Shown here in pieces: positions 12,100 to 24,677 of a stretch of 64,000 bases of DNA. The first letter of the stretch is position 1; every line of letters begins with the position of its first letter. The notes beneath the pieces were generated by a model that saw nothing but the letters and a program-made list of their open reading frames with translations, ran no database searches and had not been told where the DNA came from. Origin of the DNA: Mytilisepta virgata (lineage: Eukaryota; Mollusca; Bivalvia; Mytilida; Mytilidae); NCBI GenBank assembly GCA_028015205.1, contig CM051514.1, positions 49,864,150 through 49,928,149 on the forward strand, read 5' to 3'. Both the position numbers and the translations under genes were made by a program.

Positions 12100-12133
12100 A
12101 GTATAAATTTACTATATCTAATATCAGTATCTT

Positions 12134-13834
12134 TAAATTTTGTTTCCAATTTTTTTTAATGATAAACAATAATAATAGGATACCTGTCAACTGTCTAAAG
12201 GTAAAAACTGAAGGGAGAACGAACCATATAAATATTTATATTTAAAAACACTTTGTCATATTAGATTGGTTTTTAAAATATCACGACTTTTGTCACAGAT
12301 AGTGTATCTGCTATGGTTTCCATGCATGCAAGAAATATTACATTGTTCCAGTTTTTATTATATTTTGAAAGTAGTACATACCCTTTTGATTGTATTTGTA
12401 AAGCACTTAAATAAATAATATGTACGATATCAGGAAACATCAAAAATGACATTCCGATCTATTAACCCTATCCAATTGTCTAACATTTAGACGAACAATA
12501 ATCATACAAGAAAAACAGAATCGTCCCGGTACAGAGTATTGATGCTTTAAACCTCCCCCTTATCTATAGTGAACCTATATGCACACTATAAAAGTTAATA
12601 TTTTATCGTTAGCAATAAGGTGGATGCTAGCATAAAAATTTAAAATTTTACAGTACAAATTTAGATACATTGTACCAGTGTCAAAATATGCTTGTTATCA
12701 GTGCACAACTAGCTAAGTGTAGTCAGATACTGTCGGTCTATTAAACGAAATTATCAGAAATAACACTCCATTAAAGTGTTTAATTGCGACCATTTGTGGC
12801 ATTGTGAGACTGTTTCAAGGAAACTCTCATTTAAGTTGATAATTTCAATATCCTCCCTCAAATTTAAAATTGGCTTCCTTTCAATACTTTGCAATTTCAA
12901 TCAACGTTAGATACATTTTTTTTGGGGGGGGGGGGGTGTTGGCATCTTGATTGTAAATATTGGATCGGAGCTGGTGGCCGAATATTAGTAAATATCAACT
13001 GTGTGGTTTTTTTTCAAATAGCAAGTGGATATCTGCATGGAATTTCTCAAACATTTCTTTAAAATGAAAGCAAAAAGTATTACACTACCTATTGTTCCGA
13101 TAGTCGTGGTGAATTATAGTCTTTTCCATTGCCGAAATGTCCAAAATATTTTACAAGAGCTGATTTCCATTTTTTGTGTGCATTTCCCTGATTTGTATAT
13201 CATCTATGACGTCACCACAAGAAATTGTGAAGTTGCAGAATACATGCAAGTTATGTTTCCGATCGCCTGATCCATTTTGACTCTTAAGGCATATCTTATT
13301 GATATTTTATTTGTACAGAAAATTAATGGAGTACTGAGTTTTTTAATCAAGAAATCAGTTGCCGAAGTACAAAGGGGTTAATTTTACTTTACCGAAGTCT
13401 ACCATAGATTCATTACTGTCATACACATGATATTTTTTATAAATGTTACCCACTTGTATGTGTGTGTATGCGGCTTCACATTGTTACTGCCTAAGATTTA
13501 TTTTCGTGATTTTTAAATTCTCACGAATTGGCATTTTCGTTGAATTTTGAATTTATGGATTTTGCCCTCTGAATGTTTTATTGTTTTTTCTTCACTATTA
13601 ACCCATTCATTTTCTTACTATTTTAATTTACTCTTTTAAGCATCAATTATTTATCTTAATTTTAAAATCTACGACAATCAATTTTAATTTGTTATAACTG
13701 TAACAATTTTTTCTAAATACAAACTTGTGCCAAGAAAAAAAGAATATTCATGAATCACGTGCACTCTAAATTCCTTGTCACTTTAAATTTTTCATATATC
13801 AAATGATTATATAAATAATCTTTTACTAAATATT
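12134..13834. other. Inter-gene stretch of unit A
   Basis: Parts match receptor 3' flank (12180-12850, compare 23.58-24.2 kb) and exchanger 3' flank (13440-13830, compare 24.74-25.06 kb). Positions 12791-12811 ('ccatttgtggcattgtgag') are the uninterrupted version of the site filled by ribozyme dimers in units B and D. A G-run sits at about 12926-12936. The 81-codon open frame at 13025 has no counterpart in other units and is not supported as a gene. Confidence 0.55.
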
Positions 13835-14131
13835 CGCCTCCTGGACAAATATCTGCTACAAAAGTTCCAAATACATTAAGTTCGTATAAAACGTTATGAC
13901 CATATCGTACGCCGTCAGACAAATACTTCAAAAAACTTTGTTTAAAGTCCGTTGAGTGAAAAACATAGCGAGTAATAAAAACACCACAGTGATAATAAAG
14001 CTAGCGATGAGTAACTGCTGATCTTTACCACATTCCCAGAGTTTACCGCGGCCTTGGAAGACCAAGACATAATCAAAAGATCAAATATGTTGCTTCCAAT
14101 AGAATTAGAAACCGCCATGTCTGCAAAACCT
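13835..14131 (-). pseudogene. NCKX-like last exon remnant (unit A)
   Basis: The reverse strand reads [11 protein letters not shown] then degenerates. Relative to the 329-332 nt exons at 25.06 and 61.2 kb it has several small deletions that break the frame, including loss of the segment after the signature and within the central helices. The acceptor-like AG before the GFxDMAV start is still visible. It would have encoded the end of the alpha-2 repeat and the last helices of a K+-dependent Na+/Ca2+ exchanger. It is now non-functional. Confidence 0.8.
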
Positions 14132-14164
14132 TTGTGTCATACCAAAAGGTGTTTTTAAGTAAAA

Positions 14165-14615
14165 AGGACAAATATGCCTAGAGAGCAAATAAAAAAACGT
14201 AATCCATCGGACAGACAAACCCAGGAAGACAAATGAACAAGCACAACAAATAATCACTGAAAACTAAAAAAGCCATGAACAACACGGAACTCATATAAAA
14301 ACCAGGAGTGAACTTATGTGCTCCCTAAGGGTAAGTAGTTCCTGCTCCGTATACAACACCCGTCGTGAAGTTCAACTAAGTCAATCCGGTGGAAGTCACA
14401 AATCGGCGGAGGCACATGAAATGTTACGACAGTGGGAACGGGTTCAACATCATCTTAGATTGGAACACTGTAACGGTCAATCAATTCGTGATACGACCGT
14501 AACATTTCCTAAGTGATTACATCAACTTATCCCTGATAAAACCCTGGTTAAGAAGCTTTTGTGACAGCATTTATCCTCTTTGTCGAAAGTCAGGGTAACT
14601 CACGCATCCGCTTGA
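14165..14615 (-). mobile_element. 3' fragment of a reverse-transcriptase retroelement
   Basis: This is the reverse complement of 36815-37200, covering the last part of the RT open frame and the 3' tail with 'ggagcacctgggttcact'-type sequence. Exchanger flank resumes at about 14616. It is 5'-truncated, as expected for target-primed reverse transcription. No usable frame remains. Confidence 0.75.
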
Positions 14616-16687
14616 AGATATATATTACAAAAGAATAGATATTAATTCTTGCCTACATGCAAATGACAAATGTTAAAGCATAGTAAGCACTCTTAGTGAT
14701 AAGGTTTTGTAGTGAGAGTCACAATACCTTTTGGTACTATTGTTTTCCTGTTTTTTTTATATTTTTGTATATATTGTTTTAACTGTAAATAAAATAGCAC
14801 TCTAAAAGTATGAGGAAGTTCATTTTGAAGACTCGATTCAAAATAATGATAAGAAGTTTTATTCACTTGTAAAATTAATTTAACATCTGTAACTCATATG
14901 TCAATTTTTACATTTGTACAATGAAGTTCCAATATACACAATATCCTGCGTTATATATTCTCTGTGCGTATGTCAAAGTTCAGTTTTTTAACAATTCCAT
15001 ATATGTTGCATAGCAATGCCAAATATTATATAAGTATGTTGAACATGATGCATGGAAAAATGATTAAACAATGTTTTCGTTTAGTTAAAAGCCTCTTGAC
15101 ACTCAAAGTAGAAATGTCCTGCTGGTACAGACGTGACCTTATTCTCCATATTTGAATCAGTAAATGTTCATTTTCATCGTTTGAGTTTTTTATTATCATT
15201 TGTTCTTTTTCTAAGATCTTTACATAATTATCGTAGTCTGTTCTTTCCATATTGTACAACTGGACGTTACATTATTCAGGTATTGTACATTACCGAAATA
15301 GCTCGTTCTTCTTTTTTTCTATATCAAATGATGATAATCATATATTTAAATTTAATTTTACTGAGGCTCGTTTGAAAAAAAAAGATAAATATATTTCAAA
15401 ACTTGGTTATACTTAAATATATCAAATAGTGTTAGTACATGTAACATTGTTTGTGTTGCATTTATATTTCCTTTACAGTGAAAAATTTAAGTTTTCATAT
15501 TGTACTGAAAACTGTATAATAACCCAGTAATATGTAACATTCATTTAACTACATGCATGTACCAATTTGCTTCAGTAGTAACATCTAATTCAACTAACTA
15601 CATTGTTCATACAAATCTGCTATAGTACCAATTATCACTGGTACAATTATCAAGTACCATCTGTAAGTTTTATGGTTATTGCTGAAGATTCAAGATGAAG
15701 AATATAGCATAGAACTGTTGCATTTCTGTTTATATTATGTATGACTTTCACAACTACATTAAGCATACCGTGCATCCGTTTTTATCCTTTTAGACACACA
15801 AATTATTACACTGATGATCAGCAACGAAAATATTTATTGGTAGATACAGCTATTCAACACTGCAGGAAAAATGTAAGTCTTGTTTTCAGGGAGCATGAAA
15901 TTTGGTAGAGATATTTAACAAGGAGAGCACTGAAAGAGAAGATGAAATAAACAAACCAGACGAAGTAGCTAACGATCACACGTCATTCTCTTCAAAAATT
16001 AGGTAGTCCTATTTCCAAAGCAGAATGTCAGTGATTATTTTATTCACCATAAATACGTAATATAAACTTGATTTTGATTAACGACTTTTTCACATGTATA
16101 AATTTACTATATCTTATATTAGTATCTTTGGATTGTTATTTTCGTCTTGTCTTCGTTGTTCTCGGGAGTTTGTCAGTTGTTTCGATTTTTCCCTCCTTCG
16201 AATATCCCTTTGGTATTTCTTGACTTGACATATAGTTTATCGTTAAAACGTGTCCACATGTGAACACCCCCTATTTTAGTTTTGAACAGAGCAGGACATA
16301 CTTATCATTCCAGATCACCTGAGTTGGCATTGTCACCGCTTTGGCTTTTTTGTTAGGGTCCCAGCAAATTAAGAAAAAGCCCGTTTGGCGTTAGTGGATT
16401 CTCGGAATTAGTAATACAATAAAATGCATGCTAAAGTTAATTATGAATATCCAAGGTATTCACCGCTTATGTTCCCCAGTTTTGACAATGAATTTTATAT
16501 ACACAACTAAATATTAAATGCTATGATACGTGGATTTAGAAACCGATGTCCTTATTCTTATTCTTTTATTTTTTACCTTTATTTTTTTTTTAATTTGTTT
16601 CATTTACTTTAATATGTATTCTAGGGCATAAATGGAGAGTTTTTATGTTAACTTTTTCATATGATGATTGATTTATTATCAGACAAT

Positions 16688-16689
<2 letters not shown>
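14616..16689. other. Exchanger intron remnant of unit A
   Basis: Segments match introns between the NCKX-like last exon and alpha-2 exon of the other units: 14616-14960 resembles 25.42-26.06 kb, and 15540-15710 resembles 26.5-26.9 kb without the SINE. No exchanger exon is recognisable. Positions 16105-16143 repeat the 3' flank of the ribozyme elements. Positions 16144-16235 match, in plus orientation, the extreme 3' tail of the RT element seen at 43601-43690. Confidence 0.55.

Positions 16690-16737
<48 letters not shown>
16690..16737. repeat. (TC)n microsatellite
   Basis: A perfect TC dinucleotide run of about 48 bp, not present in the other units. Confidence 0.98.
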
Positions 16738-16741
<4 letters not shown>

Positions 16742-18313
16742 TGTTTCCGAATACCAGTTTTACTCAAAGCATAAAATGTTAGAAGCCAAACTATAATCCA
16801 AAATGTTGAAGAGAAAATTCAAATGCCAAAATGATAAAGCCTGCACCTCATCTAAGGATAGAGTTGCAAACTATGGAGTTGTTCTGAAATGTGCTAATGT
16901 CAACCTTTTTTAGATGATTCACTTCTACATTGCACAAATCGAACAATTCAATGCAACGGATAAGCACATATACACAAAGTACATACCATATAAGAACCAC
17001 TACGTCTGATTAAAGTGCCTCCACACAAAAATCAAGGAAATATTTCCTTCATAAAAAATATGGACATTACTTCCCTGAAATAAAAATACACGACTTGTAT
17101 AATTCGTATTTGTCATGAATGTCATTGTTTTAGGCACTAACAGGAGAAATGTCTATATACAAAAACATTCTGTACTCTATTTTAATCTGAAGTTTTGTTT
17201 GTGTTTATTTGACGTTTTGTACTTGCGCCTTGTATAATTATCATTTTCCAAACTTAAAAAGATTTTAAAACCTGTACACTTAAATCTGGTATAATTATAA
17301 TTTACCATCTCTTGCAACAGAAAAACCAGAACCACAACTTCTCAGTGTCTGTATCAAGTCACACTATTCTAATTCCCTGATGTTTCTATGTTTATGTGTT
17401 GTGTTCTTTATTTATTTTTTGTCTGGGAGCTGTAATTAGATCCTGTTAATTGATTGGCGTGTCATTGTTGCCCTTACCTGTTATCCGTTTTAATTAAGTA
17501 ATGTCATGAACTTCTACTGCTACTAGCTATTGAATATATCTCTTACCGTCTCTCTCTCTCAAACAGACTGGATTTTTTTGCACTGGAGTGTCAGGATACA
17601 TATGGGACAAGCTTGTGTACCAATACAACAGGTGTATCCCACCAATATTCAGTGCTTGTTCCAAGTCAGGGTATCCTGAATCTCAGTTTATATTTGTGTC
17701 TTGGTTATCAAAAAGGTTAACTGAAACATTTATAGAAATATTTCCCAAAGACACACACTTGTCCTTATACTAAAAAGAACCTTTCAAGCTTTTTGCTGGT
17801 CTTCTAAACTAGAATTCAGATTTCTATTAATTTTTGAAAGTAATGATGTAAGCTTCTAGATCAAGAGGTCTTCAGGGGTCAACTAAAGTGCTACTACTTG
17901 ATGTTCATAATTAACGACTACATATTTTTGTTATCTTTGTATATTTTGTTTGGAAGAGTTCATAAATAAATCTTCACATGGAAACTGCAACAAATTGATT
18001 TTTTGGAAGTAAAGGAAGTGATACTTGTGTAATTTGTATCGAAAGATTCAAATGCGTTTCTTTTTAAAAATCCACTATTCTCGGCTGGTAAACGTAACCT
18101 CTTTTAGGCTTAATATTTTTTACCAAATTTTGCAGCCTGAATATTTTTTTCAAATTCCATATATGACACTAAAATCCATACATTTACATAATATATGATC
18201 CTGAAATTTATTCAATCATTTATTAATGCAATATTTGTCTACATATTTGCATTTAACTACAACTAAATATTCGTACACTTTCCCATAGATTATTGTTTTA
18301 ATGAACTTATAAA
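16738..18313. other. Unit A/B junction region, no gene seen
   Basis: Positions 16740-17320 partly resemble exchanger intron. The 61-codon open frame at 17588 is not shared with other units. From about 17980 the sequence matches the window start (around position 370 onward) and marks the start of the flank of unit B. Nothing else is supportable. Confidence 0.5.
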
Positions 18314-18418
18314 ATAACAATCCAAAGATACTAATATTAGATATAGTAAATTTATACTATGCTGTATACGACGCATTTCAAGGAGTTACCTCTCATCAGC
18401 AGCATTAAAACCGAAACA
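18314..18418 (-). mobile_element. Solo hammerhead element with target duplication
   Basis: A 105-bp insert is flanked by 'ttataaa' (18307-18313 and 18419-18425). The uninterrupted site is visible at about 90-96 in the window ('tgaacatataaatcc'). The insert holds one complete hammerhead plus its AT-rich 3' flank and no spacer, comparable to a solo LTR. Confidence 0.8.
18359..18405 (-). ncRNA. Type I hammerhead ribozyme motif (solo copy)
   Basis: On the reverse strand, stem I is 18400-18405 with 18359-18364, the core CTGATGA is 18393-18399, and the predicted cleavage lies between 18365 and 18364. The sequence across core and stems is identical to the copies at 11.7 and 12.1 kb. Confidence 0.8.
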
Positions 18419-20998
18419 TTATAAATCCTTTAAAACTCTTTACTCTATTAATTGAATTTTTTGAATTTACGTTAAACGAGAAGAGTTTAAGCAAATTGTT
18501 AATTTATTTTAAATCTTCTATGAAACTAGTTGGTTAATTGGGAAAAGGGTCCCTTCTCAAGACTGTTTATGTTCGAGTTTTTCATTTGCAAGGTAATTTA
18601 ATAAGGTTGGGAAAATGCTTAATTTGTCAAAATCCACATTACTTTGCACAAGAAGTACTCTAAGGATGATGTTGTTAATATGATAAAATTTCTACTCCAC
18701 AATAATATCTTGAGTTTGGAAAAAAACTTTCCAAAGGAGCACTTAATTCCATTCACGTGGAAATTCACATTGTTGGTGCTTTAGTCTGATTTTTTTTTTT
18801 TTATTATTATTTATTTTTATTTACTTGCTCGAATTCTCTTTGGTTCGATATTTATTTTGTTTATTCTGTGAGTTATATCATTATATAATTGTACTTTGTG
18901 TGTTTGTTCGTGTGTATATGCCTTGTCTTCGGATTTCCATTCCATCTACTGTCCGTTATAACCATATAATGAATTCACATGTGCCAAATGGCTTCAATTT
19001 AAAATTGCAGTTTTCAACTCGAGATTTTAGTAGTAGAAACAGCAGCTTCAAAAATAATAGTACATGGACTAAATACAGTATAACATTCTTGTTTAGTATT
19101 ATTACAGATCCAAAAACAGGAAGACATGGATTTATGTTCAGTTGTACAAATCAAAGACAAAATGGTAACTCGCTTCGATCCAATTCAAAGCAGTGAAACG
19201 GTGGCACAACCACTATGTAACTTCTGTAAAAATGGAATCATGAGTAAATGACGTTTTTTTTTTACATATCAATTCCTAACTCCAGTATGTTCTTGAATGT
19301 AATAAAACAACCGATTTACATGATGACGTATTGGTCATTAGTTTTTAGTCCATTAAGTTGGATTTTAACTTTTTGTCCCTTGAATAACACTTTAAGGATA
19401 AATAATGGTTTAAATCGCTTGCGTTTTCTCCGTCTTTCAGTTTCAGTTAAACATGATTTAGATATTTCTTTGCATAGTAAGAGTGAACATACCTTCTCAA
19501 CAAAAAACAAAATATTTTTATTATTTGTTGTTTTCAGTGCTTGTTTCATAAAGTGAAGTTTAACACAAATCGAGTAACGTTTTACATTTATGAAGGGAAT
19601 ACGATACAGTGACATGGGGGAGGAGTGGGTAATGAGAATACCAAAAGACACAAATTGTGATGTCACATAGTTTCTCTCCTGAAATACCTTAAAATTGAAA
19701 GCTTTTTTTAATATTTTCACAAAAAACGCTTTTTACTTTTGCAAACAGAAGTCCATAACTTTGAAATTATTATACAAACATTTTAAAGACAAATTCAGTA
19801 GATATGTTTATTCTATATGTATCTAAAAATAAAAAAGATCATGACCATTCCTTAGTTAGCCAAAATGTGCATAATTTCCTATTGTTTTATCGATCTTGAG
19901 AGAACAAAAGTATTCGGGAATATTTTACAAACGACATGGTGAAGTTATCTCTGTCGTAAAAATGATTAGGACCATGTGAAAAACGTGTAATGTGAAAAAC
20001 TAAGGGTGTTTTGCTCAAATCAGTATCAAATGACTTAAAAAACTCAATCGTGAAGGTATGTTTCTCTTTGTGTGTATCAAAGGATAAACAAAATGCAAAA
20101 TGTCTGAAAATATCAGTTAAAAACATAACTGCATTCTATATTGCTGAATAGCCTGATTACAACTTTTTAAATATAATTTTACAAACAATGTAAATGCTTT
20201 ACACGAGATGAAAGACTTTTTATTTGCAAATTTTACAATATTTATCCAGGTAAATGTATTCGTACAAATACAGACAACAAAACTTGTCGGGATGCTATAG
20301 ACTTATGTACAAGCTTAAATGCCAGTTTAATGTTCGAGACGACACTTGAATCACTGCAAATGGTAAATCAATTGGATGGGTATTATTGGGCATATGACAG
20401 CAACACAATGAAAGTTACAACTAAGGAAACCCAAAAAACATTGATGAACACAGTTCTGGTATGTATATATCATGTATTTGAAAAATAAATGGAGGAATTG
20501 ATATGATCTTCCAGCGCTGTTCAGTCTCAATGCAAAATTGAATTGTGCATAAAAAATATTTCTACATTAACTATAATGGATAATGCTGTTTTGTTCTTAT
20601 TGTAGTTAGTTTACTAGTATTATAAGGGTTTTTTTTTCATTTTATACGTATATCCTCCTGGCGTTTGTCAGCTATCTTGAATAAAAAGTAATAAAATGAT
20701 AAAAAAAATATATATAATGAACTAAACAGAATTAAAACAAGGCAGCACAGAAATAAAAAACTACATGGGAACTCCCACTCAATTTGATGTTTTCAATGTA
20801 ATAGAAGAGATAGTTGAACATATTTTCATAGATTTTTCTTATCTTAACATGTGATCATTACAGAGAGAATATAGCGAAAAACCTTCAATAATAAATGTAT
20901 TTCTGAAACACTAAACATATTCGAGAATGTTAAAAACTTTTAAGATTTTTAGCGACAATTCATGCGGATGATTACTCAAAGATTGATAATCTATAGCC

Positions 20999-21333
20999 CT
21001 TTCCAGAAATTCATTTCCGGTATCACCATTTTGATATAATTTGAAACATTTGAAGCAAGTTATTTCCCTTGCTGGGATGTTCCGGGACGTAGTACTGGGT
21101 CGTTGCAATGAAAAGTAAAGGAGTAGCTGTTTTTTAAAACTTATTAATTTGCACAGAATGTTTAGTTTATATAAACTTGGGAACTACTTACGATCTTTTA
21201 GCTTCCAACATACTTGTAATCAAACTTGCACTGCAGTGAACCAGTACTACGTCCCAGCAAGGGAAATAACTTGCTTCAAATTATAATTTTTGAGTAAGAT
21301 TCGCGATACTGGAAATGAGTTTCTGGAAATGGC
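20999..21333. repeat. Foldback element upstream of exon 3, copy B
   Basis: Same element and same position as in unit A, with inverted arms ending 'ccagaaattcatttcc' and 'ggaaatgagtttctgg'. It ends about 30 bp before exon 3. Confidence 0.8.
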
Positions 21334-23057
21334 TGTAACAATATCTCTTATTTTTCAAACAAGCGTATTCGGAATCTCTTGTTACTGGGAATGGATATTT
21401 AACAACAGTTGAAAGAAACAAAAATAATGTTGTCAAAACTAATTATGGTATGTTTTCATCTATTCATAAAGTTATACAATCACATCACCTAAATGGTTTC
21501 GTGATTTGGGATACAACTTATAATTGCATGTCCATGATGTTTTTGTGATTTTGATAAAGACTAAACACAACAATAATCGAAATAACTGTAAACGAATTCC
21601 AAGCCAAGTTTCCATATATACATGTCCTATTTCAATTTTTTTAACTAGAAATTGCACAATGTGTCTATATTTAAAATATATATGAATATGAAGCTTAATT
21701 ATTATTATATATTACAGGTGTGATTATAGGCATAATTTTTGAGTGTTAGTAATGCTTGGAATTATTTTACTCATCGTAATACTGTAAGTTAAAACCTAAT
21801 GTATACCTTTAGTCAACACAGACTACAAAAATGGAAAATAACATGCAATCAGACACATTTGCTGAATTTCTAATTGTGTTCAATAAATATCAGCAAAATA
21901 ATACCAAAGTAACAAGATGGGTAGAGATGTCTATACGATCAAAATAACAAGACGAATTACTTAAAACAGTAACATAGGCAACAAATTCTATAAACATATA
22001 AATAATGGAATAAAAAAAATAACATACATTTGTACCAAAGAGAATCATAACAGACTGAACAACTAGCAAAGTGGATTAAAAAAGACCGCATTATTCAAAA
22101 TGTAATTCTTATGCACGTTTGTAATGTGTATTTTCATCGGCTACAGTCAGTGCCATAAATAAGTTCCCACTTGTGAACTACAATTCATATAAAATTACTT
22201 TATTTCAAAATACTGTCCAGATATTATTCCTTATCCCATAATTATAAAATTTATACGAACAATCTCAGAAATATATATGTTTTCCTTAGATAATTCTGAA
22301 TTTTCTGTCATTCCGTAGTTAAGAGAAATCATTAATTAAACACAAATAAGATTTTATGTGCGTAAAAATTTCATATATTTAATTGGGGAAATGCTGTTCA
22401 AAATAAATACTTGTTTTTAAACTGTAGATTTAAAAAAAAACAATAAAATATTATGATATTGTGATATCATCAGAATAATTTATAGATATTTCTCTGCTCA
22501 TCAATACAAATTTCATTTAATTCAGAAAAAATAATTTCAGGACAAAATTTAGACAAATTATGGTTTTATGTTATGTATACCAAAACTTCCACGTGGAGAC
22601 TAATTTATAGCTTCTGACTGTATAATTTGTATTTTGTAGTTGATATGTTGTTAACCATTTTTAATGAGAAGCGATATGAATTTGTGATCGTCATACCCCG
22701 ATTCGCAACGACAATACCACAAATACAATGTTGTTTGATAGATACAAATAACATATTCACCAAAATTCAGTGTCATCAAGAAATTAATTTTACACTTGAA
22801 AATGGTTTCATATTATATCTGGAAAAGAGTTTTCAATAGTGGTACAAAAATAAGTAGTTTTATCCTAATTAAAAACTTTTGACAGATTCATCAGTTCAAA
22901 CAAGAAATATAATGCATATGACCATTTTATCTTATTATATTTTTCAGCACAATTAAAAGTTAAAAAGCTATTGTAACTAATTTAATGTATGAATTTATTT
23001 TGAAAGTACATGTTTTCTTACCGAGGTATATTCCATATCATTTCAATTGATATTTAG

Positions 23058-23391
23058 TGTTAAGCGAAGAAATTCAAAGTCTGAGATACCTGAAATAACC
23101 CTAAACAATATGCCAAACAACAGTGGGCGTCCGCAAATATCAGCATACAACAGTGTTGTAGAGGATGTCATACAAACAGAGGAAAATATACAGGAAGGTA
23201 GTCACAATGGAATAAAATTTACACCTACAAAACCAATGCAAACAAGTAATTATGACACAATGGAGGCCATTAATTTGGAGAACAATATTTATAATCATGC
23301 AGATTTTACGTGCAGGAACCAATTTCCGAAGCAGGATGTAAGCGAGTATGACAGTGTGACTATTGGCAATCAGAACAACACGAAACAATGA
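23058..23391 (+). CDS. Receptor B exon 5, intact tail exon in a broken gene
   Basis: This is 334 nt like its paralogues and open to the TGA at 23389-23391. It encodes VKRRNSKSEIPEITLNN followed by tail motifs YNSV and YDTM. YDTM fits the YxxM pattern bound by PI3-kinase p85 SH2 domains, unlike YENI in copy A. Confidence 0.8.
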
Positions 23392-24209
23392 ATATAGTAC
23401 CAAGCAAAAGTCAATTAACACAATGATTGTAAAAGATTATGATAGCTAATAAGCTGGATTTCAATGATTGAATCATTTTTTGGTGATTTTGTGAAGTTAA
23501 GATTATAAAAATGTAGTTTAAAGTTTTACATTATGTATTGCGTTAACTTATATTCCCATTTTTTCACAGAAATACAAATGACAATTTGACTCCGACGTGT
23601 CAAATGTCTAAATTTAAAAAAAAATAATAGGAATACTAAGAATATAAATACAATGTATTTAAAGAAACACCGTGTCATGTTGCTTTTTGTTTACTAATTA
23701 TCGCGAGTTTTATCACAATACATTTGATATGGTTTTTATGGATGCTAGAAATATTAGTGTTTCAGTTTTTGATATCATTGCCAAGGCATGTAAATAAATA
23801 ATAAGACGGATTTCAGGAACAATGATATTCTAATTAATGAACACCACCCAATCGACAGACCTTTAGACAAGAAACAACCTTACAAAAAAAACAAAATTCA
23901 AACAAAGTAACAGCAGAAGGTGGGATTAGTCTGACTTGATACAGAGTAGTGATGGGGTTAAACCTCTCCCTTATCTACCATGACTCTCTGATGCATACTA
24001 TAAAAGTCAATATATTATGATCACCAAAAAGGTGACAGATGGTTATAAATATTAAAATTAGTTGGACAGTTAATAATTTAGTAGGAGTCAAAATGTAAAC
24101 ATTAGATAAGGCTCTCATAGCTGTAAGTCGGACAGTGTCGATCCATCAAACAAAATTATCAGAAATAACACTCCCATAAACGGTATAATTGCGACCATTT
24201 GACATTATG

Positions 24210-24256
24210 ACGCTGCTGATGAGAGGTAACTCCTTGAAATGCGTAGTATACAGCAT
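24210..24256 (+). ncRNA. Type I hammerhead ribozyme motif (unit B, left)
   Basis: The core CTGATGA is at 24216-24222 and GAAA at 24236-24239. The stem III loop is GTA instead of GTC, with the stem unchanged. Cleavage is predicted between 24250 and 24251. Stem I has one mismatch because the element boundary falls in its 5' strand. Confidence 0.72.
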
Positions 24257-24677
24257 AGTATAAATTTACTATATCTAATATTAGTATCTTTGGATTGTTA
24301 TTTTGAAACGCCTGGGACGATGCCTCTGCATGGTGGACCCTAGGTCCCCGACGGTATTCGCCAACCCAGTCGTCAGACTTGTCTGAGATGATTATTCATT
24401 GATTTCTTATAGAAATTACCAGTATTTAGCAAAATTCAAAACTAATAGAATTACTAAGTGTTCATTCCTTGTATTGCACATTGTAGATCTCCTTAGTTGA
24501 AATTTGGCTTCCTATTTTAGTATTTTTGATTATGAGTACTTCTTGTTTCAAAATAAGTTTGGTTTTTGGTGTTTCGGTTTTTATGCTGCTGATGAGAGGT
24601 AACTCCTTGAAATGCGTCGTATACAGCATAGTATAAATTTACTATATCTAATATTATTATCTTTGGATTGTTATTTT
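24211..24677 (+). mobile_element. Retrozyme-like dimer (unit B)
   Basis: The element is about 467 bp, flanked by 'acattatga' (24202-24210) and 'acattgtga' (24678-24686), a near-perfect 9-bp target duplication. Unit A has a single 'cattgtgag' at the equivalent place (about 12802). Cleavage sites of the two ribozymes are 373 bp apart. Spacer content matches copies at 11.8 and 60.5 kb. Confidence 0.8.
24583..24629 (+). ncRNA. Type I hammerhead ribozyme motif (unit B, right)
   Basis: Complete motif with perfect stem I (ATGCTG/CAGCAT). The core is at 24589-24595, GAAA at 24609-24612, and predicted cleavage between 24623 and 24624. Confidence 0.8.

Larger units (their letters stand above)
11647..12133 (+). 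mobile_element. Retrozyme-like element, dimeric hammerhead repeat (copy 1)
   Basis: Two similar segments of about 105 bp, each containing a hammerhead core, flank a spacer; the predicted cleavage sites are 377 bp apart. The spacer holds 'ggaccctaggtccccgaggg' and a 'cttgtctgacatga' segment that recur in the copies at 24.2 and 60.4 kb. Tandem ribozyme repeats flanking a short non-coding body are the hallmark of retrozymes. No protein is encoded. The exact ends were not resolved. Confidence 0.75.
19108..23391 (+). pseudogene. Membrane receptor, copy B (two frameshifts)
   Basis: Exons are 19108-19243, 20250-20458, 21364-21447, 21718-21783 and 23058-23391. Exon 2 is 209 nt against 210 in its closest relative D: one base is lost after the KVTTKETQ segment, shifting the frame. 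Exon 4 is 66 instead of 67 nt: 'tttttggag' has become 'tttttgag', giving a TAG within the transmembrane segment. The splice sites and the tail exon remain intact, so decay is recent. The tail has YNSV, YDTM, YNHA and YDSV and has lost the last tyrosine (IGNQNN). B is most like D in exons 1, 2 and 5. As with the other copies, no signal-peptide exon was found. A soluble truncated product is conceivable, but the two independent breaks make pseudogene the better call. Confidence 0.8.

Noticed and set aside
17300..17320. 'ccatctcttgcaacag' resembling the end of the exchanger alpha-2 exon
   Set aside because: Only about 16 bases match and the following sequence diverges; chance cannot be excluded.
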